Shown here piece after piece: positions 44,701 through 55,849 of a stretch of DNA of 64,000 nt (position 1 is the stretch's first letter; the number at the start of each line of letters is the position of its first letter). The DNA lies in assembly GCA_012934845.2 (NCBI GenBank), contig WNNJ02000803.1:62001-126000 (forward strand). The letters are read 5' to 3'. Origin of the DNA: Pomphorhynchus laevis (Eukaryota; Acanthocephala; Palaeacanthocephala; Echinorhynchida; Pomphorhynchidae). The position numbers and the translations under genes were made by a program. Below the pieces are notes generated by a model. That model was not told the DNA's origin. It did no database searches and was given only the letters and a program-made list of their open reading frames with translations.

Positions 44701-45225
44701 AATAATAATAAACTTTATCTTAAAAATACTAATGTCGGTTAGTAAGTAAATACATAGTGAAAACATAAAGAAAGTTAAACAAAATTCATAAATACATGCA
44801 TCGTTGTATGTTTACACCTCTTCAATTCCATTACGACCTCAGGTCCAATGGGATCTGTTCCCTCCAACCAATCCAACACGCCGCCTTTCGACTAAACCAC
44901 ACGGGGTCATTACACCCCCCCCGAAGAGTCTAATCGAGGCAAACTATGCTGGGTAAACGAGAGATGAGGAGCTTGAGAAATCGTAGCCTTTGCTCTAGGG
45001 GACGTCATCTAGAGAAGAAGACTAATCCTAAAATAGCGCAAGTACACCATAGGCGCACTTAGGTTTTCCCATTTAATGACAGATGCTGGGCCAATTTCAT
45101 GGCCCGTCTAGCTCTCTTCAGGATACGTTTAAGTCTATCCAGATCTGCTTTCGCCAACTAGATCACTGTAAAGGTGAACCCTAGGTGTTTTACTCAACTC
45201 GTGAAGATTGGGAGTGGTTGAGTAG

Positions 45226-46271
45226 TCAAAATGGAGAGAGTGCAGAGAGTGCTAATCTCTTAAGTTTTTTCCTTGTTGCAGGGGCGCCATGGAAGACGAT
45301 CACCTGTGATTTAACGGAGTTTAAAATAAGATTGGACAATGGTAGCTGGTCTTTTGATCTTAAAAAGAAACGGCTAATGTTCGAGACTACATCTTTACAC
45401 TTGCGTTCAGAGGACAGGGCTGTGGTATCATCAGCGTATACCACTAGAAATTATTCGCGTTTAAATATTTTAAAGAGTACAATAGAGGCAGCAAGAAATA
45501 AGATAGGAGAAAGAGGGGAGCCTTGAAGCACACCCGTAATAGGGTAGAAACGACGCACATCAGCGTCGTTTTCATAGTATAATCGCTTGGTGTAAAGCAG
45601 TATCTCCACCCAGTTAACAATTCTTGCAGGCAACCCTAAGGACCTGAGAGAATAGATAACAAAGGGAATGGAGATGCGGTCAAATGCAGCAGAAAAGTAA
45701 AGGAAAACAGCCACAACAAGATGATGGCTATTATCCCGACAGAACTTATGCACTTCACCAACTGCTGAATAGACTGAGCGACCTTTGACGAACCCATGAA
45801 AACCTGGAGGGATCAAATTACGCCTACTCAGATGAACGCGGATTTTACCCGCAAGCGCTTTCTCGTACATGGAGATGAGGGAATTCTGAATCGAAATGGG
45901 CCGTAGGTCTTTAGGACATGATACCGGATTGTTCTTAGATAAAAATATACGTCTACTAATGTTGATGCCGGCCACATCGGATGGGGCGGCTAATAGCATT
46001 GTGACGGCCACTTCCCTTCTTTGTTCAGCTGTCAAAAGCTGACAGACACGAGAAGAGAGTGGAGCGACATATTTGAAGGTGCCCGGAAGGGGCCCCCAGG
46101 AGTTAAGAATATCTGTGACAGATAAATCTCTACTCCTAAAGTCTCCTCAAGGCGGGATTGGTTGAGGTGATTGAGTGGCTCCATAATTGTGTAGGGATAG
46201 TGACTCCTCCAAAACTTTATCAAGACCCACTTTTCCAATCCAGCCCAAAGCTCTATCCTTCCAACAGACAA
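45226..46271 (-). pseudogene. LINE-J copy 1 RT
   Basis: 46035-45451 carries KDLRPISIQNSLISMYEKAL, GFHGFVKGRSVYSAV, VAVFLYFSAAFDRISIPFV (motif A) and ITGVLQGSPLSPILF (motif B). After a frame change at about 45445, MVYADDTTALS (motif C) follows, then KSQVIVFHG. The catalytic pair is preserved but the frame is broken at least twice. Confidence 0.8.
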
Positions 46272-47422
46272 ACTACTCCTTAAATATCTTCCAGAAGGAA
46301 GACGGCTGGATTAAGGGAATCAATGCTTGCCCTATCCTTACCCAGTTGGAACCTGTATCTAGTGCTCTAATATTCTTTCGATGGATCTTGTCGTGCATAA
46401 ACAGAGAGATTGGGAAGACGGAGCATGTAAGCTGAATTCTTGAGTTTTGTGGGAGTGGGATTGTAAATACGACCTTTGTAAGTTGTCGAAAGCAACGCGG
46501 CAGCTTGCGAAGAGAGGTAGGAATTAAATTCGGTTAGACTCTCATTACCAATTCGGGGAAGCGTTGGATAGCTGCCTGAAAGAAAGCCACTCTGATATGA
46601 TCAAAGTGGAATATCCTTTGAAGCAGTGTACCTAATCCGCCAGCGAATTAGGTCATGAGAGGTGGACATATGTCGCGACTGCTCTGTACAGTGGGATTTC
46701 AACAACCTCCTCTAATTGAGCAGTAATACGTCGAGGAGAGAATTTGTTGATGTGTTATGAAAGGTGGGGACGGTGGTTTATAAATAAGATAACCGTTACT
46801 AACTCTGCGGAGTGCTGCATTAATCCAACGACCAGTTCTATCGTTGTAAGTCACCTAGTACAATGTCGTAATCGCTGTAAATTATCCTATCCGAGGGGTC
46901 ACGGTTCTTGTGAATCTCCCATAGACGAATGTAGGCATTTGCTTGACTGAGGCGATTACTGTTCTTACAGAGTGAAACTACTAAACAAAACAGGGATGCA
47001 CAAGAATAGTATAATGGGAGGGAAGATCTTAGGGAGCATTTAACCTAGGTCAAGAGTACTTGAGATGAAGAGGAGTGAGGTGGGGTTATGTACAAAGTAT
47101 GGTGGGAACAAATTTGCAAGAAATGAATCGAGTAATGTCCTGGGGGCACGGATAGACCGCGTCTCCTGAATGACTATAACATATGCATTTCTACCAGATA
47201 GAAGTCAAAGAGGAAAAACAGCTCCCGAATATCACTGAAGGATATTCAGTGAAATAGGCTCACGAGTACTCTGCATTGTGTTAGGTCAGCTGGGTAGGAT
47301 TGCCTCATCCCTAGACAGAGCTAAGGGCGAAGGGGTTACACATTCCACCACTGGCGCTATCCAGAGTGAGCACTTGCCCACGTGCGTTATCTTCATTTCC
47401 CTTGGAGGCTTATTTTTCTGCT

Positions 47423-48384
47423 TCAGCATTTTCCCAATTTTAAAAGGGGGCACAGCATGGGCTGACGCCCCCTTTTCTTAGCTTCGAGAACGGAATCCAT
47501 AAGTACTTCGGTTGGTATGTGTAGAGCAGACAATAGTTGGGATATTAGATCTTTCATCTCACTAAATGTACTTTTCTTGTGAGCATCAAGCAATTGTAAG
47601 ATGTCCCTGTCCGACATCCTGGACGTTGCCACGCATGCATACTCGGAAGACGGCTTCACAGGGGCTTGTCCTAAGTAGGAGTTCCTGTAGCTTTTAAATT
47701 TTGCACATTTCCTGGACCATGAGGGATGGTCGCCATTGCAGTTTAAACATACATGAGAAGCCCTGCATCTCTCACCCTTCATAAGATCGACACATGCGCT
47801 AGAGCTGCATAGACCAAGTATTTTTGGAATATTGCAAGTAGATCCTCAATGGCCACTGATGACAACCATTGCAGTAGGGTAGGTCATATTATCCTAATCA
47901 AATATCGTAAATTTTAGGTTATACTACAGGAAGGGGTTTGATGCTGATTTTGCAAGGATCGCTGCATGCCCAGAGTCAACGATCCTAAATGCGATAGGTT
48001 GATATTGTCCGGACTTGCTTTTAGCCGGACGGAGTGACAATATTTTATACTGTTTTTTAGAGCGATCATATTCTTCTCCTCTAAATGAGGAGGCAAATTC
48101 ATTATTTTAACAGAAGCCTGGATATGCTTATAGTCCAATTTACTTAATTCAGTGAGGTGTTTATCGAAAAACTTGACATTTTCAAGTGCCAGATCAGACG
48201 TTACAAATGAGATTTTAGCACATGACTCATATAGCCGAACAGAATTAAATAGAATTCGATTTTTATGTTCGTTAACGAAATTTCTCAGGATTGAATTGAA
48301 TAGGTTTTGCTTTGCTAGAGGCTGTTTTAATGAAATTATGACTAGGTTTCTTTGTTTAGGGATGAGGGGGAAGTACCCCCGCAT
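47423..48384 (-). pseudogene. LINE-J copy 1 ORF1 (gag-like, zinc knuckle)
   Basis: 48384-47914 encodes a protein with SARLYESCAKISF-like RNA-binding character. 47782-47423 has a C-x2-C-x4-H-x4-C knuckle (CLNCNGDHPSWSRKC) preceded by RCRASH, typical of ORF1 of Jockey/I-type LINEs, followed by a coiled segment (DILQLLDAHKKSTFSEMKDL). The frame between the two parts is broken near 47800-47910. Confidence 0.72.
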
Positions 48385-48436
48385 CCTGAGAAGTATAGGT
48401 ACAAAGCACTTACCTTTTAATCCGTTTCGAACTCAA

Positions 48437-49130
48437 AACAGATGTCCCACATTTCTGACCCGCACGCACTTGCACTGCCCCAACAACCTTCATCAATGTT
48501 GGTTTTATATATTTTAACTGCGCTTTAGCTACTATGCGTATCATTACTTCTCCTATATTGATAGGGCGTATTCCAGGTGATTTTTGTCGAGATGAACCAA
48601 CCGCATACCAAATATGCTTCTAAGCTGGAAGGATTCAGCCTTTCGGTGGCAATTTTTATCGCAAACATTGCGAGCACATTTGCCAATCTGTATGATTCTT
48701 GACAAAAACCTCTTAATAAATTTTTCCACATTTGAGCGTTCATACCAGATGGTCCGGCACTTCCATTAGATTTTTTAGCTGCCGTTATTATGTCGTCTGG
48801 ACTCAAGTTTATGTAAATTACTTAATGATACTGGACTACATGTTCCACAGGTGTCAACAAAATAAAATCAACATCCGCATTCGCTGCCCGAAGATGCAAT
48901 TTATGAATACGCGTAAGCACTGTTTTGACATCCAATACAGCATCAATCTCATGTATCCCAGCTTTGTGTTCGCCGACTTTTAAAAGCCGAGCTGCTTTGC
49001 CAATTTTACTGTATTGCACCAACTTCTGAATGTCCATTAGAAATCCTTTCGGTTGTTTCTTTTGAGATTTTACTGATTTTTGCTTCTGAAGGAATCGAGC
49101 CTGTGAAATTAGTTGTTCGTACTTTTTTTA
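48437..49130 (-). pseudogene. E9: internal fragment of an E1-subfamily CXC-RT-RLE LINE
   Basis: The minus strand matches E1 about 20160-20850: MDIQKLVQYSKIGKAARLLK, TVLTRIHKLH, then KSNGSAGPSGMNAQMW and the start of the RT to the CAGQ block. Frames are broken at about 48815 and 48600. Both ends missing; bounded by LINE-J and the LTR of Gypsy fossil C. Confidence 0.82.
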
Positions 49131-49149
49131 ATTTCACATCATAATAATA

Positions 49150-51115
49150 AGGATTTTATTACATAACATAACAACCGATAGTTAAATAAATAACAGAAAG
49201 GAAAAGAGTCAGAGTCTGTCGTAATGTAAACGAAGTCTAAACCAAAGAGGTTTTATTTATCAATCTAGAAAACAATCAGTTTATAAAAACAGTTATAGAT
49301 ACTCATGTCAATTAGAGATTATTGACTATATACCACATTCTTCCCCTACATAATAGTTTGAAAGATAAGCAGGTTGACCTCGCTGTCTTTTACTTCTTCG
49401 TACCTCGTTGTTAGATTGGTTGACTTGAGTAGTAATCGTCTGCCTATCCAAATTCAAGTTTGATTGGGTTGATGTAGCTTCTTCGTTGCTATTTCCGTCC
49501 ATTGCTTGGGAGGAGGCTTCCTCAAAGTTTGATAAGTTAAGATCTTGGCTTATGGATGTCGTTGTTGGATGTAGGAATTCCTTTTGGTTAGTATTGTTTG
49601 ACTCTGCTAATGTCGTTCCATGTTCTGGCCCGGACCAAGACAATGATAGTTGATCTTCAGGGCAAGGTGCTAAGTCCCGCGTTGAAACCGTGGAAACGTG
49701 CCCACTTTTTAGTTGTATTCTAGCGTAGTGCTGGTTCAATTCTAGCAACAATGCTTCTTGTACCACATTGTCTCCTTTATTACGACAACGAACCAGAACC
49801 GGCCCCAAATTTAAAAGCCAACTTGGTAGCGAACGGCCTGTTGAAGATCCTCGGTCGTACTTGAACATACGTTCATGAGGCGTTGCGTTGGTAGATGTAC
49901 ACAGCAAACACCGAATTGAGTTCAGCACAGAAGGCAAAACTGACGCCTAAGACTGTATTGGTAATTTCGCATCCAACACCGATAACTGAATTCCACGCCA
50001 TATCGTTCCATTTAATCGCTCACATTGGCCATTGCCCCGCGGATTGTAAGAAGTTTGGCTTGTAGCAATCCCAAGTGAAGATGTAAACACTTTGAATTCG
50101 CGTGACACAAAAGCGCTTCCTCGGTCTGAGTGCAAATATTTCGGTGTCCCAAAAAGGTAGAAAAGCTGCTTTAAGCATGTTATAACTGATTCGGCAGAAG
50201 TATCGCAACACGGAAATGCCCACGGAAACCTTGAAAACTCATCGACGACCGTCAGTATATATTTTGCGTTTGTTTTACTGGGAAGTGGACCCTTGAAGTC
50301 GATTGACAAACGTTCAAACGGTTGAAGTGATTTGATTAAGACGCTGGTGGGAGGACGATAGAATCTCGGCTTTATCTTTGCACACGTTGAACAAGAGTTT
50401 ACAACTTCCCGTATATCACTTAAAGAAAATGGCAAATTCTTCGCCCTGACATAATGCCACAATCTTGTCTGACCAGGATGACATAGTGAACGGTGTAATT
50501 TTATTAAGTCGGATTGAGAAGTCGTTACGCCGGAGCATGCTAGTCGTGATAAAGCGTCCGCTGCTACGTTGTCAACGCCGGGACGATAAATGATCTCAAA
50601 GCGAAATTGGGATAACTCTAATCGCCAGCGTTCAATTTTTTCATTTTTTATCCAATTCGAATGTGAAGACATCATATAAGCAACTGATCTTTGATCTGTA
50701 ATAACTCGAAATGGACGTCCAATGAGGTAGTGACGCCATTCTTTAAGAGCTTCAATTATTGCCAGAGCTTCTAATTCAATCGCTGGATTGCGCTTTTCAT
50801 GTTTGGACAGTACTCGCGAAAAAAAGCAACTGGTCTACCACGCTGGCTCAAGGTAGCCGCTATCGCTACTTTTGATGCATCTGTCTCTACTTCAAACGGT
50901 AAATTTTCATCTATACACGAACGGCAGGCACACATTAAAGCTGCTTTTATATCCTTCAAGCTCTTCATTGCAGATTCACCCATGGGAAAATTTGTCTCTG
51001 TAGCAAAATCTTGAACGCGGTGCGCAAAACCAGGTATCCAGCGACAATAGTAAGTTAACAACCCCCGCAGATGGGAATGTTCGGTTGCATCCGTCGGATT
51101 CAGGAACGTCTTCAT
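49150..51115 (-). mobile_element. Ty3/Gypsy-type LTR retrotransposon fossil C (3' half)
   Basis: Minus-strand remains of a Gypsy element: end of RT and RNase H (about 51110-50690), integrase zinc finger (H-x3-H...C-x2-C, about 50490-50380), integrase core (about 50330-49950), C-terminal part (about 49940-49330) and a probable 3' LTR (about 49336-49150, beginning TGTGGTATATAG after GGGGAAGAA). The 5' half and left LTR are missing. It is broken but has few breaks in its integrase, so it looks younger than fossils A and B, to which it is related. Confidence 0.85.
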
Positions 51116-52400
51116 AGTAAAATCGCTTGTTGTACAGCAGAATCTCAACTCTGTTCACAATTCTCACAGGCAACCCGAGGGACCTGAGAGAAGAGATCAC
51201 AAATGGAATGGAGATGTGGTCAAATGCAGCAGAAAAGTTAAGGATAACAGCCACAACAAGACGATGACTATTATCCCGACAAAACTGCTCCACCGCACCT
51301 AATGCTTAATAGACCGAGCAACCATTGACGAACCCATGAAAACCTGGAGGGATCAACTTACGCTTACTTAAATGGTCGCGGATGTTACGCGCAAGCGCTT
51401 TTTCGTAAATCGACACGAGGGCATTTTGAATCGAAATGGATCGCATATATTTAGGACAGGAGCAGGATTTTTTCTTAGGAATAAAAACTTTCTTACTAAT
51501 ATTGATGTCTGCTACATCGGATGGGGAGGCTAGAAGCATTGTAACGGCCACCTCTCTTCTCTGTTCGGCTGTCAAAAGCTGACAGACCCGAGAAGAAAGT
51601 GGAGCGACGGATTTGGAGGTGCCCGGGAGTGGACTCCAGGAGTAAAGGATATCCGTAACAGATAGATATCTACTCATGAAGTTACACCAAGGCGGGATTG
51701 GTTGAGGTGATTGAGTGGCTCCATAGTTCTGTAGGGCTAGTGACTCCTCTAAAACTTTATCAAGGCCTACATTCCCTATTCAACCCAATGCTCTATCTTT
51801 CCAGCAAACAAACTTCTCCTTTTTGAAAATCTTTAGGAAGTCTGAGAAGGATTAAGGCGAGCGATACTCGTCCTATCCCTACTCAGCCGGAACTTATATC
51901 TAGTGCTCTAGTATTCATTCGAGAGAGCCTGTCTGACGGAAAAAGAGAGATTAGGGAGGTTCATCAATTTCACTAGGACCTTGAGTTTCGTCGGAGTAGG
52001 ATTGTATATACGACCTTTATAGGTAGTCGATAAAATCTCGCTAGCTTGCGGAAAGAGGTAGGTATTAAATTCGGTAAAACTCTCATTTCTTATTCTGGGA
52101 AAGAGTCGGATAGCCGCTTGGAAGAAGGCTACTCTGATCGGATTAAAGTGAAACCTTCTTCGAAGCAACGTATCTTCTTTAATTCTCCAACGAATTAGGT
52201 CATGAGAGGTGGACAGTTGTTGCCGCGACTGCTTGTACAGAGGGGTTTAAGCAACCACCTCGAGTGAAGTAGTAAAATATCAAGGATTAAATTTGTTGAT
52301 GTGCAATGAAAGGTGGGTAAATGTGGTTTATGAATAAGATAACCGTTCCTAGCTCTGCGAAGTGATTTATGTACTGAGTATAATGGGAACATATATGCTT
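51116..52400 (-). pseudogene. LINE-J copy 2, fragment
   Basis: Minus strand. 52400-51690 matches the LINE-J region 46950-46130 (end of endonuclease and linker; FNPIRVAFFQAAIRLFPRI). 51677-51306 and 51293-51130 carry the RT start (ISKKVFIPKKKSCSCPKYMR, GFHGFVNGCSVY, VAVILNFSAAFDHISIPFV). It ends at 51116 against Gypsy fossil C before motif B. Confidence 0.78.
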
Positions 52401-52492
52401 TGGGTTTTTATAACTTCAAAATGTACAAACAAACACAAAACAGTGATGCGTCAAATAATTTAAAAAATATTGTACATTTTATTTAGTGCGCT

Positions 52493-52716
52493 GGGCAATT
52501 GCGAGCAGGATGGGCACCCCGAATGCATAAAGAAATTAAACAAGCCAGTTGTATACCAATCTTTGACCGAAGGCGTGTCAATTCCTTTGCATGTCTTTTT
52601 CTAATTGATAATTTGTGAACAATGCGCTGAATTATCGGCACTGACGATTTACTTTCACCATCAAAAACGGAAAATACTAATGGCGCAAAATTTGCCCTTT
52701 CTTTTATTAATGTGTC
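52493..52716 (-). pseudogene. E11: C-terminal remnant of a CXC-RT-RLE LINE
   Basis: Minus-strand translation of about 74 codons, too short to be listed easily: ERANFAPLVFSVFDGE, PIIQRIVHKLS, ELTRLRSKIGIQLACLISLC and IRGAHPARNC, then TAA at 52493-52495. It lines up with the last part of E2-E7 (ERxxFxPLVFSxxGG...LRxxIGxxLA...CIRGxR). Lies head-to-head (about 110 bp) with the E10 start. Confidence 0.8.
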
Positions 52717-52953
52717 AACAATTTAAATATTCTTGATCAGTAACAACTTACAAGTTTACTGTGTTACTTCTTACAATCTTATACACACAAAAATAATAAA
52801 CATACTATGAGATACCAAAAGACAACATGCCTAGAGGAAAGCCGGCAACAGAGCAAAAGTGCTTCTCTTGTAACAGACAAGCGGCAAGATGCAAGGGTTG
52901 TCGCTGCTTTAAATCCCGAAATGCATGCCGCAATTGCGCGGCCCCTGAATGTA

Positions 52954-52990
52954 GATCTTACTCAATTACGTGTTGTAATCGAGTAAGATC
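52954..52990. repeat. Palindrome in E10 after the Cys cluster
   Basis: 52954-52969 and 52975-52990 are reverse complements with one mismatch in 16, 5-nt loop. Relatives have no such palindrome here. Confidence 0.83.
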
Positions 52991-53855
52991 ACAACGGGCA
53001 AGTCAAGCTACAATTAGTCAGCACGGGTCAAATGTAGATCAGCCGACGTTGGGTGAATATGAAGGTGATCGTTAAGAACCAGCAGATCCTTACATCTGTA
53101 AACTCGATCAGAATTTCAGAGAGATTATCACTTGGCGACCAAACTTATTCACGCTCCCATTTTGCACCGCAAGCAACGAGTTCATCGACTTACTTTTTGC
53201 GAAATACAAGACTGTTGCAAGGAAATTGGATGGTGAGGTAATTGCATTGAAGAAAGCGGCAATAATGTGTCAATGCATTTTACAAAGAATTCCTGCAAGA
53301 AATGTATCAGTTATTCGAAAAACTTTAGAGCGCAGATTAAACATGTGGAAAAATGGCGAACTTGATTATCTCATCTGTGAAGCGCGTGCATTGCAAAGCA
53401 AGGTAATTGCTAATTCACGGACGAGACCGGCACAAAACAGTGGCGAAAACGTTTCATCAGCATTGTCAAATCAGCCAAAACGAAATCAGCAATAAATTGT
53501 CTGGATCAGCAATGCCTTAATTGAAGTCCAGTCTACTCACTTCTTGATGAGTTAAATGGAAGCACCGTCGGGGATATATTGAACGATTTGCATCCATGCG
53601 CCGCAATTTGTAAAACGGGATGCGCTACTGTAGGCACCACTTGAGGACTGTGTGTATCACCATCCGGTTGAGTTCTCAGGTATATACGCAAGAGAGATAT
53701 TCGTGGCTTCTCTGAGGACTCAAGGCGTTGCAGGGTTTTCGGAAATTACTGCGCATGATTTCCAGCGTATGCTCAGCTCTTTTAAGTCACACTCTGCCGT
53801 TTTGGCTGAGAGTATTGCAATGTTAGCTCGACGGATCGCTACGGAGCAGATAGAT

Positions 53856-53885
53856 TTCTCCGTGATTCGGAGAAATCACGGAGAA
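53856..53885. repeat. Palindrome in E10 linker
   Basis: 53856-53867 (TTCTCCGTGATT) and 53874-53885 are exact reverse complements with a 6-nt loop. Confidence 0.85.
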
Positions 53886-54710
53886 TTTAGCTCGGCGGGT
53901 AATCGACAAAGCATTAATGAAAATTGTAAAACAACCCTCGCAAACCGTGGAGGGCACTCAACAACTATGCGCCGCCCAAAGATCCGGTTTAGAATACGCA
54001 ATTCATTCTGCAACCAGCGCATTTCGGTCAGACGATAACTTCAAAATTTTGACGGTCGACGCCGTAAATCCTTTTAACAGAGAGAGTCGCCAAGTTGCAT
54101 TAGCCAACATATCATTTGTTTGCCCAGCATTAGCCCAAGTTCGGGGAAATACTTATGCTGGCACCACCTTAATGGCAACTGAAGAGGGTATAATTCGTGC
54201 TAATAAAGGCTTAACCCAGGGCGACCCGTTGGTCATGGCAGCTTTTGCCGCGTTATCCATCCCGATAATACGGCGTATACAGGGAAACATCACACAAACG
54301 AAACAAAGATGGTATGCTCACGACGGAAATTTCGTTGGACCTGTCGAAGAATTGAAGAAAGTATGGGAAATACTTGTGGAAATCGGACCTGAATATGGCT
54401 ATATAGTTAAACCAGAAAAATCCAAGCTGCTTACACATTTCAACAATATTGGAAAGTCAAAAATGCTCTTTGATCATGAGAAGATCTTAATCACTTGTGA
54501 AGGTATCAGAATGGTTGGCACGCCTGTAGGTACGTTGGCTTACGTTAAACAAGAGGTCAGACAAAAGGTACTTGGATGGTCTAACGAAGTAGATATACTC
54601 AGCATGGCAGCGGATAGTGACGCTCACCCCACATATTTTGCATTCACCAGAGCATTGCAATGTCGTTCGACACACCTAATGAAAACAACGAAATGTGATA
54701 GCGATTGGAT

Positions 54711-54740
54711 CATTCGTCTTGATGGCGATCAAGACGAATG
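54711..54740. repeat. Snap-back palindrome at the E10/CR1 junction
   Basis: 54711-54723 (CATTCGTCTTGAT) and 54728-54740 are exact reverse complements with loop GGCG. The right arm and loop belong to the CR1 sequence (compare 14925-14941), the left arm is its reversed copy. Confidence 0.9.
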
Positions 54741-55690
54741 TTAAAGTCACCGAGAACAAAAGAAGGAGTATAAGACAATGAACAGTAAGACATAAGATCT
54801 GCAAGGTCGTTAAAGAAGATACGTGATGGGGCAACTGAACCTGGACGGTATACAATCACAAGTTCCAGAGGGAAAGGAGTTGATAATCTGCATATGAGTA
54901 ATTCGAACGAGGTGTAACGGATGTTAACGTTAATTTTACGTAAGGACAATGGGTGATGAGCAATGGCCACAATACTGCCATGGTTAGAAGCAGTAGATGT
55001 ATGAGAGGCAATTGGACGAGCTGATTCAACTAGAGAACAACCAGAGCGACATAGACGACGAATAGCAAGATCGTCGGAGTCAGAGTGCCAGGATTCGGTA
55101 ATGCAGAGAATATCGATAGATAATTGATCGAAGATATCGAGAAGCATATCAGCTTTATGAAGAATGGAGCGAGTGTTAAATAGACTAAGACGAAAAGTAT
55201 GCTTAGGAGCGAGATCGACTAGCGAAGAAGACAAGGGGAAGAGATGGGACGCCATCGAATTTTTGGCCTTGTGCGAGCTAAATTGAGCTGGGCAATATCA
55301 GAAGGGGAGCGGTCAGGAAAGATACGGCAAATATATGAAGTGGTATGAAGTTTAAAACGTTGGGAGAGTATCGAAGAGGCATGTGAACTATGTGGGAAAA
55401 CCCATTTTTAAGAGTGGAGGACTGAGATGATTTGATTTAGTGGATTTGTTTAAACGAATAAAGGATACAGGATCGATATTATTGAAGAGGGATGGGTTAT
55501 CATCAGGAAGAATGGTTGCTAGGATTGACCTGAAAGCAGATATATCATCATCGAGGCGAGATTGTGGAAAAGCAGATTCGAAAAGCTTTAAGTTTGATAT
55601 GATTATACAGTGATCGCGCGAAAGAAAACGATTCCGTGGAAGTGGTGGACGGAGAGAGCTGGTAGGAGCCGAGGCAGACGACTTCGTGGA
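54724..55690 (-). pseudogene. CR1 subfamily-1 fragment (end of ORF1, start of ORF2)
   Basis: 55702-55388 encodes the ORF1 C-terminal third. A short deletion near 55275-55385 region loses the ORF1 end. 55255-54724 encodes the first 177 residues of ORF2 endonuclease (MASHLFPLSS to FVLGDFNIRLDR), with a handful of changes from the two full copies. Both ends are lost; the 5' end is joined to unrelated DNA at about 55690. Confidence 0.88.
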
Positions 55691-55849
55691 AGCGGGGCAC
55701 ATCGATGCTGGTATTTTTGTATAAATTTTGGAAACACGTGGAAAAAATTGTGAAACATTCTTTTAGTAATCCTGATGATGATAGCAGGAGCTATCGAAAT
55801 GTAGAATTTTAATCAAATAAAGAATATTTTTCTTTTTCGTTCCTATTAT
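55691..55849. other. Unassigned 160-bp spacer
   Basis: AT-rich, no ORF and nothing recognised. Confidence 0.4.

Larger units (their letters stand above)
44830..48420 (-). mobile_element. LINE-J copy 1: Jockey/I-type LINE, decayed
   Basis: Minus-strand two-ORF LINE. ORF1 at about 48384-47423, a decayed endonuclease region about 47400-46300 with no long frame left, RT about 46271-45226, and a degraded 3' end to about 44830. A second, shorter copy lies at 51116-52400, matching in the region upstream of the RT and in the RT. Clade unresolved (R1/Jockey/I group). Clearly older than the CR1 and CXC-RLE elements here. Confidence 0.72.
52827..54723 (+). pseudogene. E10: CXC-RT-RLE LINE, decayed, 3'-truncated
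   Basis: ATG 52827 (MPRGKPATEQ) with Cys cluster KCFSCNRQAARCKGCRCFKS, CRNCAAPEC. Multiple frame breaks follow (near 52970, 53070, 53220, 53490, 53650 and 53920). RT from 53917: CAAQRSGLEYAIH, DAVNPFNRESR (motif A, with the usual A changed to P), GLTQGDPLVMAAFA (motif B), RWYAHDGN (motif C with D to H). It ends at a snap-back junction with a CR1 fragment (54711-54740), so the nuclease part is missing. The catalytic Asp change means the RT is dead. Confidence 0.83.

Noticed and set aside
44894-44930. tRNA or snRNA gene in the GC-rich patch after LINE-J
   Set aside because: No cloverleaf, A/B boxes or snRNA core; the sequence continues the LINE-J 3' region.
49947-50675. Domesticated integrase gene
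   Set aside because: It sits in its expected place between RNase H and a 3' LTR of a Gypsy fossil; nothing points to host use.
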